Source: Verrucomicrobia subdivision 3 bacterium UBA7542 (GTDB taxonomy: Bacteria > Verrucomicrobiota > Verrucomicrobiia > Limisphaerales > UBA11358). Taken from it: a stretch of DNA of 6,915 nt. The DNA lies in contig DLMG01000306.1 in the NCBI GenBank assembly GCA_002479245.1, forward strand, positions 1 through 6,915. Reading direction: 5' to 3'. The notes below the pieces were generated by a model, which worked only from the letters and a program-made list of their open reading frames with translations, did no database searches and was not told the origin of the DNA. A program made the translations under genes and the position numbers. This document shows positions 1-5,474 of this stretch, in pieces (the first letter of the stretch is position 1; every line of letters starts with the position of its first letter).

Positions 1-90
1 CGACCGCCGAATCAATCACCACCGCCAATCCTAATCACCGATGCCGACCCGGTGCAAAATGACGACAACGAAATAATGGACGAACCATGA
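1..90 (+). CDS. C-terminal tail of an unidentified protein (5' end outside window)
   Basis: Frame 1 is open from the first base to the TGA at 88-90, giving 29 residues that end in NDDNEIMDEP. The tail is rich in proline at its start and in acidic residues and asparagine at its end, as in a disordered C-terminus. There is no domain to identify. The reading is short enough to be open by chance, but no other frame offers a better explanation, and a weak terminator-like hairpin lies about 200 bases downstream. The function cannot be inferred. Confidence 0.45.
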   Translation, partial: RPPNQSPPPILITDADPVQNDDNEIMDEP

Positions 91-170
91 TCACATTTCA
101 TTCCCGGCAATCAGACTGTGCCCGGCGCGCTCGTAAAAACGAAAACGGTGGCACGGTTAATTTCGTCTCA

Positions 171-190
171 CAAATTGCATTACCAATTTG
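171..190. repeat. AT-rich inverted repeat, possible operator
   Basis: CAAATTG (171-177) and CAATTTG (184-190) form a perfect 7-bp inverted repeat around a 6-base spacer. It lies in noncoding sequence downstream of the partial first gene. The geometry would suit a dimeric DNA-binding protein, but no promoter elements were recognised beside it, so a regulatory role is only a guess. Confidence 0.25.
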
Positions 191-279
191 CACAGTCATA
201 CACACGAAGCGTGTCAAAACCCATGCAACAATTTTCAAGTCACGGTGCAGTCGCACGGTTGTGTGCTACCGCTTTTATA

Positions 280-317
280 GGGTAGAAGCCCTACCCCTTA
301 GCTTCGTAAGGTTTTTT
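280..317 (+). terminator. Candidate intrinsic terminator with an adjacent hairpin
   Basis: CCTTA (296-300) pairs with TAAGG (307-311) around the loop GCTTCG and is followed directly by six T residues (312-317). This is the layout of a rho-independent terminator, although the stem has only five pairs. Just upstream, GGGTAG (280-285) pairs with CTACCC (291-296) and shares one base with the second stem. The site could end transcription of the gene that stops at 90. The short stem keeps confidence low. Confidence 0.35.
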
Positions 318-359
318 CGACTCGCCAATCGCTCGCCGATGATTCAGCGGAGTCCCGCA

Positions 360-640
360 AGATGGACGCGCGACGGACGCGCAACGTCCGGCAAGATAGC
401 CGGTGAGATGTCTCGCGTCATATCCGCGCAACTTCCCGGCAATGGCCGGACAGTGGCAACAGCAATGCCGCCGAACGTCCGTCAAGACAACTCGCAAGAC
501 AACTTGCCTTGCGCCGGACTTGGCCGCGCAATGTCCGCGCCGGAAACTTGCGAGACGGCTCGCAACTTGGCCCCGCAACAGCCGCACAACGGCCAAGGCA
601 ACATCTCGCAAGCAGCTCGTGGGAATTTCGCCGTCAGCTT
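360..640. repeat. Degenerate short-period repeat region with no convincing gene
   Basis: Read on the minus strand, this stretch is a chain of related units of about 12 bases, such as GAAGTTGCGCGG, ACATCTCACCGG, GACATTGCGCGG, CAAGTTGTCTTG and CGAGTTGTCTTG. Spacing slips in places, so the period is approximate. Long reading frames cross it on both strands, but their translations are low-complexity, rich in Arg and Cys or in Arg and Ala, and resemble no family. The frames probably stay open because the repeat lacks stop codons, not because they are translated. The region from 91 to 359 holds only the small hairpins listed separately. Confidence 0.5.
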
Positions 641-665
641 TTAACCATGACATCCAAAAAAAAAT

Positions 666-1157
666 ATGAACATACCAACCACACCAGCGCCCGATCTTGA
701 ATCGCTGCGCGCGGCGGTTCAGGAATTCCGGCCTAATCCGCATCGCGTGCCGTTCAACAATCTCAAACCATTCCATGACTCCATCGTGGAATTGCGTAAC
801 AAAAATGCGTCCTACGTTGCCATTGCTGATTTGCTGACACAAAATGGCGTCAAGACCAGCCGGGCGCGCGTGGCCGAATACGGCCGCATCATCCTGGACA
901 GCGGCAAGCGTCGAAAACGGCGAAAACACACGACCGTCACGCCAGCCGCAAACATCCCGGCCACGTCTCAAGGTGCGTCAACCGTGGCCACAAAAGCCGC
1001 GCCGACCATTGCGCCGGCGAGCAATGTTCCGCTGCCTGCAAGTGAGAACACCCCATACAAGTCGCGCGGACCACACATCGCTAACGTGAAAATGATGACC
1101 CCAAGCGAACGTGAAGAATTCGAGGCCAGCCTGAAATCGAAACCACCAGCGAGCTAA
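666..1157 (+). CDS. Small basic helix-turn-helix protein of plasmid/island type
   Basis: The product has 163 residues. Residues 27-45 (RVPFNNLKPFHDSIVELR) lead into a helix-turn-helix-like segment at about 48-73, with the pattern ASYVAIADLLTQNG then KTSRARVAEYGR. A strongly basic cluster, KRRKRRK, follows at 81-87. Residues 90-135 are Ala/Pro/Thr-rich and probably a disordered linker, and the protein ends in MMTPSEREEFEASLKSK. Proteins of this shape are common on mobilisable plasmids and integrative elements, where they are usually unnamed DNA-binding or transfer accessory proteins; that family memory was not checked. No Shine-Dalgarno sequence precedes the ATG. Instead a run of nine A residues (656-664) lies just upstream, with another ATG at 647 in a different frame. 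I am confident it is a gene and moderately confident it binds DNA. Confidence 0.75.
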   Translation: MNIPTTPAPDLESLRAAVQEFRPNPHRVPFNNLKPFHDSIVELRNKNASYVAIADLLTQNGVKTSRARVAEYGRIILDSGKRRKRRKHTTVTPAANIPATSQGASTVATKAAPTIAPASNVPLPASENTPYKSRGPHIANVKMMTPSEREEFEASLKSKPPAS

Positions 1158-1181
1158 CACAGCACGGAAAGCAATCAGGCG

Positions 1182-1526
1182 ATGCGCCACAGCATCGCCA
1201 CGCTGCCCGGCGCGGCAGCCAGAGCGCCCAATAAGCAGGCCCGCGACGTTCGCCAGCCACACGCAGCAACAAAGGATCAGACGCCGCCCCAAAAGGCCAG
1301 CAATCCATTCCTAGAAGTAGTCTTTTCCGGCGACCAACAACCCGCGACATGGCACGCGGCGATGAACGGACGAACCACCGGCACGCAACCGGCGCGATTT
1401 CGTTTTCCTGTCCGGTTGGTGACGGCGAACGGCACGCCGCTCGGTGCGGACACTCTGACTGAACTGCATTGGCGTCCGCTCCGGGCGGCGGGACGGGCGA
1501 CGATCACGAACCGGCTGACTTTTTAA
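1182..1526 (+). CDS. Hypothetical 114-residue protein, possibly cut from the preceding gene by a stop
   Basis: This ORF lies in the same frame as the preceding gene. Only the TAA at 1155-1157 separates them, and the eight codons before the ATG are also open. The N-terminal 40 residues are Ala/Gln/Pro-rich and look disordered. The C-terminal part (NPFLEVVFSG, then ARFRFPVRLVTANG and LTELHWRPLRAAGR) has the alternating pattern of beta strands. I do not recognise a family. A GGAAAG lies 11 bases before the ATG, which is a poor ribosome binding site. It may be a separate small gene, a readthrough extension, or the remnant of a longer fused gene. Confidence 0.35.
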   Translation: MRHSIATLPGAAARAPNKQARDVRQPHAATKDQTPPQKASNPFLEVVFSGDQQPATWHAAMNGRTTGTQPARFRFPVRLVTANGTPLGADTLTELHWRPLRAAGRATITNRLTF

Positions 1527-1774
1527 TGCAGCGATGCCAGCGCGTGCCTGGCATGGGGCTTGCCTCTCGCAACGCACCATGACAGGAACGGGCCGGCGAG
1601 CGTCCACCGAGCGGATGCACCGTCAGGATTCCAGCGGCTGCCAGTTCGTTGCTGCGTCAGCGTTGCGATCATTTCGCCGACAGCGTTTGATTCGTCCGGT
1701 AATTTTTTGGTGTGCAGTCGTTGTGTTCGACATCGAGCAGCTTCGTCACCGATTTTCAGCGGGGTAAGTGTCAT
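1523..1774 (-). CDS. Doubtful 83-residue ORF
   Basis: The minus-strand ORF starts MTLTPLKIGDEAAR and contains LPDESNAVGEMIATLTQQRTG, a more protein-like composition than any other frame here. Its ATG overlaps the stop of another minus-strand ORF as ATGA, an arrangement typical of translational coupling. Its stop shares TTAA with the stop of the convergent plus-strand ORF. No domain is recognisable and no ribosome binding site is clear, so it may be spurious or a decayed gene. Confidence 0.25.
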   Translation of the reverse strand: MTLTPLKIGDEAARCRTQRLHTKKLPDESNAVGEMIATLTQQRTGSRWNPDGASARWTLAGPFLSWCVARGKPHARHALASLH

Positions 1775-1890
1775 GGCATAATTTCCACTTTTAGCCGCTC
1801 ACTTCCGTCCATTCTGACGGCGGGTTTCAACGCGTATTCCAGCGCGTGAACGGCTAAAGTTGAACGGTATTGAAAGCCGTTTAATTGCAT
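1771..1890 (-). CDS. Doubtful 39-residue ORF upstream of the 83-residue ORF
   Basis: Starting at the internal ATG 1888-1890, the product opens MQLNGFQYRST and closes GSERLKVEIMP, overlapping the next minus-strand ORF by ATGA. The frame stays open upstream to about 2067, but that part runs through a hairpin repeat (1923-1973), so the internal start is preferred. No Shine-Dalgarno sequence is visible. The main support is the ATGA overlap and a plausible C-terminal composition; no family is recognised. Confidence 0.2.
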   Translation of the reverse strand: MQLNGFQYRSTLAVHALEYALKPAVRMDGSERLKVEIMP

Positions 1891-1901
1891 TGAACCGAAA
1901 G

Positions 1902-1973
1902 CAACAAATTGCGGCAACTGCCAGTGACAAAAAGCGGCAAATTGCGACAAGTTCGTTGCCGCCTTTTGTCGCT
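1902..1973. repeat. Imperfect hairpin with an adjacent degenerate direct repeat
   Basis: The arms AGTGACAAAAAGCGGCAA (1923-1940) and TTGCCGCCTTTTGTCGCT (1956-1973) are reverse complements at 16 of 18 positions around a 15-base loop. A sequence at 1902-1918 resembles the one at 1935-1951 at 13 of 17 positions, sharing the core CAAATTGCG. The whole stretch is built from GCGGCAA and TTGCGAC words and looks like a dispersed intergenic repeat that could form a structured RNA. A role as a terminator is unlikely because no T tract follows the long stem. Confidence 0.5.
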
Positions 1974-2362
1974 TTTTACCGCCTCGGTTTTGCGCCGATT
2001 TTTTCCGCAAGCCTGAGCTTGGGAGATGGTGTCTGCCGAAAATTGCCCGCAGATAAGGGTAAGACAAACGCGAGATATTCGCATTGAGCCGATGTTTGGG
2101 AATGTTCCCGTCAACACCATGTCAACGCATTGGCGTCGGGAGTTGTGCGCGCGAATCGAATGTTCCATTGTAGGTCGCCGGGCAGCGTATCAAGATATTC
2201 CTCGCCCTGTTACCCTCTGCGGTCCATCTTGACACGCCGCCCGGCTCCCGGAGTTTTGCTTTTTAGGATTTCGCGCACGAGAGAATTTTCACGGAGAATT
2301 TGTCTCACCGATGGAGTAACCATCCTTTGCCGACGCCTTTCCAAAACCAATAATTCGGTCGG

Positions 2363-2398
2363 AAATTCGCGCGAATTTTGCGCTAAATTTGCGCAAAT
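2363..2398. repeat. Two tandem perfect palindromes
   Basis: AAATTCGCGCGAATTT (2363-2378) is a perfect 16-bp palindrome, and ATTTGCGCAAAT (2387-2398) is a perfect 12-bp palindrome. Between them lies a third related word, TTTTGCGCTAAA. The three AT-flanked GCGC cores repeat about every 11-12 bases, close to one turn of the helix. This would place bound protein dimers on one face of the DNA, as in an operator cluster or an origin, but no adjacent gene makes the choice clear. Confidence 0.4.
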
Positions 2399-2438
2399 AC
2401 GGGGCACTTGCTGCGCTCCTCAAGCTGTGCTAAGGGAA

Positions 2439-2525
2439 GATGTCTGACAGAATTATTGATGTTTTGAACCGTCTTCATGTCAGAATGAATATTATGCCTG
2501 TCACGCATAATGTTTGACAGACATC
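2439..2525. repeat. Nested inverted repeats, recombinase-core-like dyad
   Basis: ATTATGC (2491-2497) and GCATAAT (2505-2511) are perfect inverted repeats around the 7-base spacer CTGTCAC. Outside them, TGTCA (2479-2483) mirrors TGACA (2514-2518). Further out, GATGTCTG (2439-2446) mirrors CAGACATC (2518-2525). Short core-binding arms around a 6-8 base spacer are the layout of tyrosine-recombinase crossover sites. The structure could equally be a hairpin, an operator or a small nonautonomous element. Confidence 0.35.
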
Positions 2526-2548
2526 ATGTTGTCCGAGGTGTTTTGTTC

Positions 2549-2725
2549 ATGGAATTTGCCTTCCCCAACCATGCTGCCAAGTTGAAGGAACCGGAGGCCA
2601 CCGCAGCTGCGGGCGGATTGCTTGTGGTTCGCGATGCGGCTGCTGTTTATGAACAAGCCGTTAAATCTTGGCTGGAAAATCACGCCGCAACCAGTTCACG
2701 GGCATGGGGAATGTCGTTCGTTTGA
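2549..2725 (+). CDS. Doubtful 58-residue ORF converging on the DUF4926 gene
   Basis: The ORF begins MEFAFPNHAAKLKEPEATAA and includes LLVVRDAAAVYEQAVKSWLE, an amphipathic-looking helix with coding-like composition. A GAGG at 2535-2538 lies 10 bases before the ATG. The last 46 bases overlap the 3' end of the oppositely oriented DUF4926-like gene, and those final residues look unnatural. This suggests the authentic part ends near SWLENHAA and that the gene was truncated or is not real. No family is recognised. Confidence 0.3.
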   Translation: MEFAFPNHAAKLKEPEATAAAGGLLVVRDAAAVYEQAVKSWLENHAATSSRAWGMSFV

Positions 2726-2916
2726 AGCGGACGCACTTGGTCGCGTTCCAGCGTCAGCAAGGCAACGGTATGGCCGTCGTAGCCGACAAATTCAACCTCA
2801 AAGGCCACTCCGTTGCCATGCACCAGGACGGCGGTGCCTACGTCACCCCGCGCCAGCCTGTGTTCAGGCAGGTCACACGTCAGAGCCACGGCATCCAGTT
2901 CTTTGATTGTGCTCAT
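2680..2916 (-). CDS. DUF4926 domain-containing protein
   Basis: This 78-residue protein matches my memory of the DUF4926 family almost end to end. The N-terminus IKELDAVALTCDLPEHRL is followed by RGDVGTAVLVHGNG at about 23-36, AFEVEFVGYDGHTVALLTL at 38-56 and DQVRPL at 59-64. The Gly-rich turns between short strands suggest a small SH3-like beta barrel. The molecular role of the family is unknown. The ATG overlaps the stop of the upstream gene as ATGA, so translation is probably coupled and the two products are likely made together. Residues 65-78 extend slightly past the conserved core. The assignment rests on pattern memory, not a search. Confidence 0.8.
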   Translation of the reverse strand: MSTIKELDAVALTCDLPEHRLARGDVGTAVLVHGNGVAFEVEFVGYDGHTVALLTLERDQVRPLQTNDIPHARELVAA

Positions 2917-3257
2917 CGTTTTGGCAACGGGTGTGCGGTCACAAAACGCGGTATACCACCACCACCAGGATTAATATACCATGCGCTGCGAACATTCAAG
3001 CGCGAACCGTCGGGTGCGGTCAGCGGCCCGTCCACGACGTAACGGTCGCCATGAGCGGTTTGTTCCATTGCTGCCACCTCATTTTCGCGGGCATGACGGA
3101 GCAATGCCTCGGCCAGCCGCTGCCATTCGGCTACGGTAAAACCAAAACGCAGGAAAAACGTCGCCTTGCTGCCGCCGGCGGGATGCCCTGGATTGAGCAG
3201 ATAAAGTGTGACCTTCCGCTCCGGCACGGTTGCTAATTGGGCGTTTGGCAATTTCAT
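2913..3257 (-). CDS. DUF6883 domain-containing protein
   Basis: From the ATG at 3255-3257 the product has 114 residues. The frame is open to an earlier ATG at 3299, but the later start is preferred because GAGGAA lies 10 bases before it and family members begin MKLPNA. Recognisable parts are YLLNPGHPAGGSKATFF (19-35), a helix EWQRLAEALLRHAREN (44-59), RYVVDGPL (72-79) and VRSAWYI (89-95), ending in PRFVTAHPL. This is the pattern I associate with DUF6883, whose biochemical activity is not known to me. It is the first gene of a two-gene minus-strand unit with the DUF4926-like gene. Small paired genes of unknown function can be toxin-antitoxin modules, but nothing here shows a catalytic site. 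Confidence 0.75.
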   Translation of the reverse strand: MKLPNAQLATVPERKVTLYLLNPGHPAGGSKATFFLRFGFTVAEWQRLAEALLRHARENEVAAMEQTAHGDRYVVDGPLTAPDGSRLNVRSAWYINPGGGGIPRFVTAHPLPKR

Positions 3258-3508
3258 TTGGCTGCGGTTCCTCGAACGAGATTGCCAATCCCGGTTCAAA
3301 TTTCAATGGCAAATGGGATTACTTCATCCGACGCGACGCCGGACAGGGCAACCGGGACATCGCGCTCCCCATTCCACAATTCGTAATCCGAATGCCGCAG
3401 GGGAAACGGGCAGACGGGGCGCACCCGCAAGGCGGGACGGATGGGAACTCTTTTCCTGAATTCATTTTGGGATGGACAGCTGGGATGAAGTAGCTTTGAA
3501 TTGACTGC
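3258..3508. other. Intergenic region between the divergent DUF operon and the AT-rich block
   Basis: This region must hold the promoter of the minus-strand operon, whose ribosome binding site (GAGGAA on the minus strand, 3268-3273) is the only clear signal. A plus-strand frame (3230-3493) is open across it, with a stretch NGKWDYFIRRDAGQGNRD that looks somewhat protein-like. It has no recognisable domain and overlaps the 5' end of the operon. It could be decayed coding sequence from an older gene. Confidence 0.35.
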
Positions 3509-4168
3509 ATGAAAGATTTCAATTCACTGCTTTCGGATTTAGAGAATGAAGCAACAAAGACGTGGCTAAAAGATAAAATGAGCCCATTTCCAGGCGGCGT
3601 CATCACTTGTCCATGGCTCAATTGGTGGAAATGTCAACCAGATGCGAGCGCCGATAAAATTAGGGGCATTTTCATCATGCAAGATTGGTGGAACTGCTCA
3701 AAAGGCTTACAAGAGGATGTCGATTATATCGGAAAACAGGATTTTTCTTACAAGGAAGATCGAACTATTCACAACCTTTACAAAGCCAAGGCCTGGAAAG
3801 AGGCTATTTGGAATGATAAAACTTGGCTGGTTACCAATGCGGTATGGGGTCTCAGAATGCAAAAAAATGGAAAAAATCAACAATCAGGTTATCTGGGAGA
3901 TCCTATTCACAAAGCAGCCTTTCCGATATGGGCCAAACTCATAAGCGATATTGCGGGCAACAACAAAGATTTCAAGGTTGTGTTCGCTGGTGGATGGGCC
4001 GTTTTTGAAAATGCAAAATTCAATGATGAAAACCTGAAAAAATACCTCGAAAACTGGAAGAAGTGGGCTGGAAAAGGAACCGGGAAAGATGTTAAGGGCA
4101 ACGCATATTTCTGTTGTCATCCGTCAGTATGGAATTTCAGATTTAATTGTTTAGAAGGTCCGCCCTAA
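3509..4168 (+). CDS. Uracil-DNA glycosylase superfamily-like protein
   Basis: The 219-residue product carries, in order, the spaced motifs of the uracil-DNA glycosylase fold. A hydrophobic strand ending in QDWW sits at 54-61 (GIFIMQDWW) and corresponds to the water-activating motif (GQDPY in family 1, GQDWG in some bacterial relatives). TWLVTNAVWGLR follows at 105-116, then KVVFAGGWAVF at 156-166 as the strand before the last motif, and CCHPS at 202-206, the His-Pro-Ser DNA-gripping loop. Length is normal for the superfamily. Known members cut damaged or deaminated bases from DNA; whether this one is active, and on which base, cannot be told. The first motif has Met where Gly is usual, and tryptophan is unusually abundant. 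AT-rich codon use differs from the flanks, suggesting transfer. No clear Shine-Dalgarno sequence precedes the ATG. The next gene follows after 37 bases. Confidence 0.65.
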   Translation: MKDFNSLLSDLENEATKTWLKDKMSPFPGGVITCPWLNWWKCQPDASADKIRGIFIMQDWWNCSKGLQEDVDYIGKQDFSYKEDRTIHNLYKAKAWKEAIWNDKTWLVTNAVWGLRMQKNGKNQQSGYLGDPIHKAAFPIWAKLISDIAGNNKDFKVVFAGGWAVFENAKFNDENLKKYLENWKKWAGKGTGKDVKGNAYFCCHPSVWNFRFNCLEGPP

Positions 4169-4205
4169 AATCGAGTTTAGTTGACACGAAATTAGCATTA
4201 CTTTT

Positions 4206-5456
4206 ATGAAGAATATCATTCTCGTTCTCACATTGATTTTCATCTCGTCAAATTCCGTTTTTGCGCGTTTGGAATTTATGGACGGCGGAATTGTAAAAGT
4301 GATTTCAGGTCCGTCTTCTTTGTTTTACTTTGACGTATACGCCGACGAAAATTGGAAAATAATAGATAAAATACTCGTTACCGATGAGTCCGGACAGCAG
4401 CAATTCAAGGTCCGTATCCAACCCATCGTTCAATACAGTAAAGCGGTTCAAAAATATACATACTGTACTGCGGTTTTTTCAATGGATAACGGCACTTTCG
4501 ATTTTGGTTATCGCGATTTTAGGCCGTCAGATGGTCCCAGTGAGATCTTTAGGGTTGATATGCACAATCAACAATTCATTCAAAATTTACGAACTCTACT
4601 AAATGATTGTGTGTCTTGGACAAACTGGTATGACCCTGAGGGTTCATTAACAAAAGGAACTTTTCACGGGCTTACCGGTGATTATGCCTATGTTTTTCGG
4701 GCTGACTTAGGAGGCGACGATGATTTAAATAGAATATCTAAAATGCGGCGGGTGGTGTTAGAAATTCAACTTTTCTCCGGTGAAAATACTGGAGGCCACC
4801 CTGAAAAAACCATTCGCGAGCCAAAAGCATTATTGTCAATTCTAGATTCCCTGGATGAAATACAAAAAAGCTACCAAGCAGCAGTTGATCAGAAAAAACA
4901 ACAACAAATCGCTGCCGAAAAGGAATCTCAAGATTTGGCAAATCGGCAAGTGTCCGCAGAAAAGACCGCAAGTGAGCGAAGATTGGACGAATTCAAAGCT
5001 CAACAGGAAGCACAACTTCGAGATAACCAGAAAAATGATGAAATAGCCGCGATTAAAACTGCCGAAGAAACGAAAAAACAGGAAATCGTCGAAGAAGTTG
5101 CCAAAGAGAAAGCAAAAGAAATTAAAGACTTTCTTGCAGCACCAAAGGGGAAAGCCCTTTTTGAAGAAATCGGCCGACTCAAAACAAAAGCCGGTGAAAT
5201 GGAAGCTAGCGAAACTAAACAGATTGATAAGCTTCACCAGAATATTGTCGATACAGCACGTATATATTTCGGAACTTCCGAGTTGGACGAAAGAATGAGG
5301 GAAGCCCGAGACGCATATCAATTGGCCCTAAACACTCATCATGACTCACCTGAACTCAAGGCGCTTAAAGACACCATAAACGAAAAGATGCAGATCTTTA
5401 GAACTGAGAGTGGTTATAGCCATGATGACGCAGTGCAAGTGATGGCAAAGCCCTGA
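4206..5456 (+). CDS. Secreted coiled-coil protein of unknown function
   Basis: The 416-residue product begins with a clear signal peptide: MK, a hydrophobic core IILVLTLIFISS and a probable cleavage after Val-Phe-Ala at residue 20. It is therefore predicted to be exported to the periplasm or beyond. Residues 21 to about 200 look beta-rich, with two cysteines (in YTYCTAVF and LLNDCVSW) that could form a disulfide. From about 215 to 305 the sequence is almost entirely Lys, Glu, Gln and Ala, including KKQQQIAAEKE, typical of a long coiled coil. A helical C-terminal part follows, containing APKGKALFEEIGRLK and TARIYFGTSELDERM. No family is recognised. The signal peptide fixes the start although no ribosome binding site is visible. 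It shares orientation and AT-rich composition with the preceding gene and may be cotranscribed with it. The gene ends just before a broken protease gene. Confidence 0.8.
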   Translation: MKNIILVLTLIFISSNSVFARLEFMDGGIVKVISGPSSLFYFDVYADENWKIIDKILVTDESGQQQFKVRIQPIVQYSKAVQKYTYCTAVFSMDNGTFDFGYRDFRPSDGPSEIFRVDMHNQQFIQNLRTLLNDCVSWTNWYDPEGSLTKGTFHGLTGDYAYVFRADLGGDDDLNRISKMRRVVLEIQLFSGENTGGHPEKTIREPKALLSILDSLDEIQKSYQAAVDQKKQQQIAAEKESQDLANRQVSAEKTASERRLDEFKAQQEAQLRDNQKNDEIAAIKTAEETKKQEIVEEVAKEKAKEIKDFLAAPKGKALFEEIGRLKTKAGEMEASETKQIDKLHQNIVDTARIYFGTSELDERMREARDAYQLALNTHHDSPELKALKDTINEKMQIFRTESGYSHDDAVQVMAKP

Positions 5457-5474
5457 AAAATTGACAGAAATGGG

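Larger units (their letters stand above)
1974..2548. other. Long intergenic stretch without a convincing gene
   Basis: All frames here give short, Arg-rich or otherwise unconvincing translations. The best of these is a minus-strand frame at 2210-2407 with a GTG start, containing MVTPSVRQILRENSLVREIL. That piece reads like a helical protein fragment, but it has no ribosome binding site and no recognisable family. The notable contents are two structured sites: tandem perfect palindromes at 2363-2398 and a multipart dyad at 2439-2525. Confidence 0.4.
3494..5460. other. AT-rich two-gene block, probable horizontally acquired cargo
   Basis: By eye, base composition changes sharply at about 3494 and again at about 5457. 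Lines inside the block reach roughly one-third G+C, while the protease remnant just to the right is around 70 percent. The block contains exactly two intact genes and begins and ends next to degraded sequence. The 7-mer AATTGAC occurs at 3499-3505 and again at 5459-5465, close to the two edges, and could be a target duplication. No transposase, terminal inverted repeat or attachment site was found, so the transfer mechanism is unknown. Confidence 0.5.

Noticed and set aside
202..214. Small hairpin ACACG-AAG-CGTGT
   Set aside because: Five pairs with no T tract and no adjacent gene signal; expected by chance in a window of this size.
87..644. 185-residue plus-strand ORF overlapping the first gene's stop as ATGA
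   Set aside because: Its translation is low-complexity and matches no family pattern, a candidate terminator lies inside it, and its second half is the degenerate repeat region.
291..971. 226-residue minus-strand ORF
   Set aside because: It is antisense to the better-supported helix-turn-helix gene and consists largely of the repeat-derived Arg/Val/Cys-rich sequence.
2601..2612. Perfect palindrome CCGCAGCTGCGG as a terminator of the DUF4926-like gene
   Set aside because: There is no loop and no T tract on the minus strand after it, and a 12-bp GC palindrome alone is weak evidence.
3230..3493. 87-residue plus-strand ORF with a protein-like middle
   Set aside because: It overlaps the 5' end and ribosome binding site of the DUF6883-like gene, has no family signature and no convincing start; at most it is decayed coding DNA.
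4181..4209. TTGACA (4181-4186) as a promoter for the exported protein gene
   Set aside because: The only suitably spaced -10-like word (TTATGA, 4204-4209) overlaps the start codon fixed by the signal peptide, so transcription would begin inside the gene.
4842..5321. 159-residue minus-strand ORF, Phe/Leu/Cys-rich, resembling a membrane protein
   Set aside because: It is the reverse complement of the Lys/Glu-rich coiled coil, which automatically gives Phe- and Leu-rich antisense translations.
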